A DNA stretch of 7,308 nt, taken from Syntrophomonas sp. UBA4911. GTDB lineage: Bacteria > Bacillota > Syntrophomonadia > Syntrophomonadales > Syntrophomonadaceae. This document shows positions 5,627 to 7,308 of the stretch, piece after piece. A program made the translations under genes and the position numbers. The notes under the pieces were generated by a model that was not told the origin of the DNA, ran no database searches, and saw only the letters and a list, made by a program, of their open reading frames with translations. The DNA lies in NCBI GenBank assembly GCA_002398105.1, contig DHCD01000105.1:20471-27778 (forward strand). The letters run 5' to 3'. Numbering within the stretch: the stretch's first letter is position 1; the number at the start of each line of letters is the position of its first letter.

Positions 5627-6781
5627 TCATGCTCCCGCATCCTCCCGGCGGCGGCGCCACTCGTTCCAAAAAGCGGTATAGCCATCCCGGTCGAGCGCGT
5701 TTTCCGGCGCGATTTGTTTGGGCGAGGAATTCAGATAGAAGTCCTCCACCGCATCGGCCAACCGGCAAACCTCCTGGCGGTAAAACGTCGAGCTCACAAT
5801 GATTTCCCGTCCACTGACCGTGACCAGTCGGATGTTTTCTCCCTCATGGCGCACCGCCCAGTCCAGGCCATAGTCGCAGCCGCTGATCGTTACTTCGTCC
5901 AGCGCTTCATTGGCGTACAGGCTGTGCCCGCAGCAGGGCAGCATCTGTTCGCCGCGCGCCGGCTCGTGGTTTTCCGTCAGGGTTCTGAGCATCCGCAGCG
6001 CGGCGGCGCTGACTGCGCAGGGATAGGAAAACTTCTCCGCGCCGATGGTGACTAATACCAACCCGTGCAGGCATAAATCCTGCGGATCATCGGCGGAGCC
6101 GTTTAACCAGTGAAAAGGCTCGGTGTGAATGGAAAAGATATATTCCCCCTCCGGCACGTCGTCATGCTCAGCGCCGACTTTGGACAACGGGCTGTCTTCC
6201 GGCGCGTAAAGGGCGATCCCCCGATCGTCGTAGAGATGGAAGATACAGGCCGAATCCATGGCCGCGAGATAGACCTTGGAGGCAAGCCCGTACCGGCCGC
6301 CGATGTCCGATAAAATGATTTCCCGGAACAGGCGCTTGATATCCAACTGTTTGGCCTCATACAGGCAGCGGATACAGGTATAGCTATCTTCCTTGATTGT
6401 CAAGCTATCGCGAAAGTTACCCTCATGTATGGGATCTCTCCAAACAAATTCTATTATTTCCCCTTGCTGCTCCTCGCCCAGGCAGCTTTCCACAAAGGCG
6501 ATTTCTTCCTGACGGTTTTCACCGTATATATCCTCATAAACCACCAAAAGCCGCTCCCCTAAGGACAGACGTTCATAGAGCTGCACCGCAATCTGTATAC
6601 ACCGCTCCACATAACCGGGGTTTACGCCCGCTTCCGGGTCATCCGACCGGTAGGGACTGCCGGGAGCCAGCTTCTGGTACAGGATGTAAGGCGAAGCAAG
6701 CTGAAAAAGCGGAATTGGGCCGGCATCGGCCGTATAGTTATGTTTGGTTAATATCTGCCGCAGTTTTTCTTTCCGGGTCAT
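5627..6781 (-). CDS. DUF3885-like protein with unrecognised C-terminal domain
   Basis: A 384-residue, mostly hydrophilic protein with no signal peptide or membrane helix, so probably cytoplasmic. Residues about 55-200 resemble DUF3885 proteins: YVERCIQIAVQLYERL, then LLVVYEDIYG, and later VYLAAMDSACIFHLYDDRGIALYAP (170-194), the Y/F-x-Y-DDRG signature with the aspartate pair at 185-186. I make this assignment from memory of the family pattern. Residues about 235-384 form a second domain with LHGLVLVTIG, then ISGCDYGLDWAVRHEG (299-314), FYRQEVCRLADAVEDFY (333-349) and a tail DGYTAFWNEWRRRRE (366-380). I recall such tails in uncharacterised Firmicutes proteins but cannot assign a function. The ATG at 6781 is chosen over one at 6811 because AGGGAGGT lies five bases before it, while 6811 has no binding site. 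The gene starts next to transposon debris and is followed by the ATPase gene, its likely partner. It is visibly G+C-richer than the pst genes. Confidence 0.8.
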   Translation of the reverse strand: MTRKEKLRQILTKHNYTADAGPIPLFQLASPYILYQKLAPGSPYRSDDPEAGVNPGYVERCIQIAVQLYERLSLGERLLVVYEDIYGENRQEEIAFVESCLGEEQQGEIIEFVWRDPIHEGNFRDSLTIKEDSYTCIRCLYEAKQLDIKRLFREIILSDIGGRYGLASKVYLAAMDSACIFHLYDDRGIALYAPEDSPLSKVGAEHDDVPEGEYIFSIHTEPFHWLNGSADDPQDLCLHGLVLVTIGAEKFSYPCAVSAAALRMLRTLTENHEPARGEQMLPCCGHSLYANEALDEVTISGCDYGLDWAVRHEGENIRLVTVSGREIIVSSTFYRQEVCRLADAVEDFYLNSSPKQIAPENALDRDGYTAFWNEWRRRREDAGA

Positions 6782-6980
6782 GCGAACCTCCCTTATGTAT
6801 GTTTCTGGCATGGTTTTTTACTTTGCGATCAGTCAGCCACCAACACCAAAAGCAGATGCCAAAGGCCATCGCTTGAATGGCGGCGGGCGTGGCCCTTGAA
6901 GTATCCGGCAGCCATAGCTTCAAATAGTATTTTGCAGCAACGGCGATAAAAACAATATAAAGAGCCGCCCGGTGGTATAC
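6738..6980 (-). pseudogene. Decapitated membrane-protein fragment
   Basis: Starting right at the edge of the 60-bp palindrome, the minus strand has an open frame with no ATG or ribosome binding site. It reads RAALYIVFIAVAAKYYLKLWL, then PDTSRATPAAIQ, then AMAFGICFWCWWLTDRKVKN: two probable membrane helices with a short loop and a basic tail. The frame then runs into the start of the DUF3885-like gene and stops at 6738, so its native C-terminus probably lay near 6800. The only internal start is a TTG at 6923 without a binding site. I read it as the 3' remnant of a small membrane-protein gene whose 5' part was lost at the mobile-element junction. It could also be chance coding. Confidence 0.35.
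6786..6793 (-). promoter_or_regulatory. Ribosome binding site that decides the DUF3885-like gene start
   Basis: Minus strand AGGGAGGT, five bases before the ATG at 6781. It sets the start ten codons inside the longest open frame. Confidence 0.7.
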
Positions 6981-7040
6981 TGTGCTACCCCCAGACTGAA
7001 CAGTGTTTTTTATTTCACTGTCCTGTCTGGGGATAGCACA
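6981..7040. repeat. 60-bp near-perfect palindrome, possible IS3-type inverted-repeat pair or MITE
   Basis: Arms 6981-7005 and 7016-7040 are inverted copies matching at 22 of 25 positions, around a 10-base loop made only of A and T. The outer ends are TGTGCTA and TAGCACA (TG...CA). Two of the three mismatches become G-U pairs in a minus-strand transcript. The arm pattern, TG, then ACCCCC, then an inner GAACAG, resembles terminal repeats of IS3-family elements, and an IS3-type transposase relic lies 80 bases away. No T-run follows on either strand, so it is not an ordinary terminator. I see no target duplication at its borders (TAC versus GCA). Confidence 0.7.
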
Positions 7041-7106
7041 GCAATAGACCTCATAGAACGGCCTTTGTTTAAACTCTGGTATTTGAATGCTGTATTTGTA
7101 TCATCG
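7041..7106. other. Unassigned spacer between transposase relic and palindrome
   Basis: Sixty-six bases with no recognisable gene or motif. This is where the missing integrase domain of the insertion sequence would have continued, so it probably represents sequence joined by deletion. Confidence 0.3.
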
Positions 7107-7308
7107 TCAACATCCTTTTCCCTGGATTCCCATAAAACGCATGAGTCTCCGGACTCGTTTGCGATTGATCTGCCGCCCTCTCAGTTGCATCTCTGCCGTG
7201 ATTCTGCGGTAGCCGTAAAAGGGGCAAGAAGTATAGATTTCGTCAATTAGCCGCATGTCATCAAGATCTGACTGAGACCATGCAACAGTTCGCGGCTTCC
7301 GGTACAGG
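7107..7308 (-). pseudogene. IS3-family OrfB transposase fragment
   Basis: A minus-strand frame enters from the window edge and ends at a TGA at 7107-7109 after 66 readable residues. It contains LYRKP, SDLDDMRLIDEIYTSCPFYG, YRRITAEMQLRGRQINRKRV and RRLMRFMGIQ, the N-terminal helix-turn-helix part of IS3-family (IS150/IS3 group) OrfB. In intact OrfB this is followed by roughly 200 residues with the DDE integrase core. Here similarity breaks off after MGIQ (about 7122), and only GKGC and a stop remain. The catalytic domain is gone, so the copy is inactive. The 5' part lies beyond the window. Confidence 0.8.

Noticed and set aside
5545..5685. Longer ATPase form starting at 5685
   Set aside because: It would overlap the upstream gene by 59 bases, its extra residues look non-homologous, and a near-perfect AGGTGA marks the ATG at 5544.
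6981..7040. The palindrome as an intrinsic terminator
   Set aside because: No T-run follows the stem on either strand; the T/A-only stretch is in the loop.
6972..7250. Plus-strand open frame of 92 codons across the palindrome and transposase relic
   Set aside because: It crosses the 60-bp palindrome and is antisense to the recognisable IS3 OrfB piece. It has no ribosome binding site and no familiar domain.
1..7308. CRISPR array, tRNA or rRNA gene
   Set aside because: I saw no regularly spaced repeats and no tRNA-like or rRNA-like conserved segments on either strand by eye.

Overview
The window looks like a piece of a low-GC to mid-GC Gram-positive (Firmicutes) chromosome, probably a Clostridia/Peptococcaceae-type anaerobe. 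This is an inference. It rests on strong AGGAGG-like ribosome binding sites before the main genes, a phosphate-binding protein carrying a copper-amine-oxidase-N-like stalk domain (a fusion style typical of such bacteria), and a lipoprotein with a lipobox. All convincing genes lie on the minus strand, so the window is read biologically from right to left.

Right end (about 7308 to 6782): a decayed mobile-element zone. A 5'-truncated piece of an IS3-family OrfB transposase (helix-turn-helix region only, no DDE catalytic domain) runs in from the window edge and loses its homology near 7122. To its left is a 60-bp near-perfect palindrome (6981-7040) whose arms look like IS3-type terminal inverted repeats. 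Immediately left of that is an open frame encoding a decapitated membrane-protein fragment.

Middle (6781 to 4822): a two-gene accessory cassette. It holds a 384-aa protein with an N-terminal DUF3885-like region and an unrecognised C-terminal domain, then a 240-aa stand-alone AAA/ABC-type ATPase of the 'predicted ATPase' (COG3910-like) kind. This stretch is visibly richer in G+C than the pst region and sits between transposon debris and a housekeeping operon, so it may have been acquired. Its function is unknown.

Intergenic (4821 to 4511): a large imperfect palindrome, probably the terminator of the cassette, a tandem TTAAGTCA repeat, and three TTTACA hexamers (minus strand) that resemble PhoP boxes just upstream of pstS.

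Left half (4510 to 1): a high-affinity phosphate transport operon, pstS-pstC-pstA-pstB. Start/stop overlaps of four bases join pstC-pstA and pstA-pstB. PstS is secreted and binds phosphate, PstC and PstA form the membrane channel, and PstB is the ATPase. Where phoU is often found there is instead a partial gene for a lipoprotein with a coiled-coil stalk, running off the window at base 1. The lipoprotein has its own strong ribosome binding site and no visible terminator separates it from pstB, so it is probably co-transcribed.
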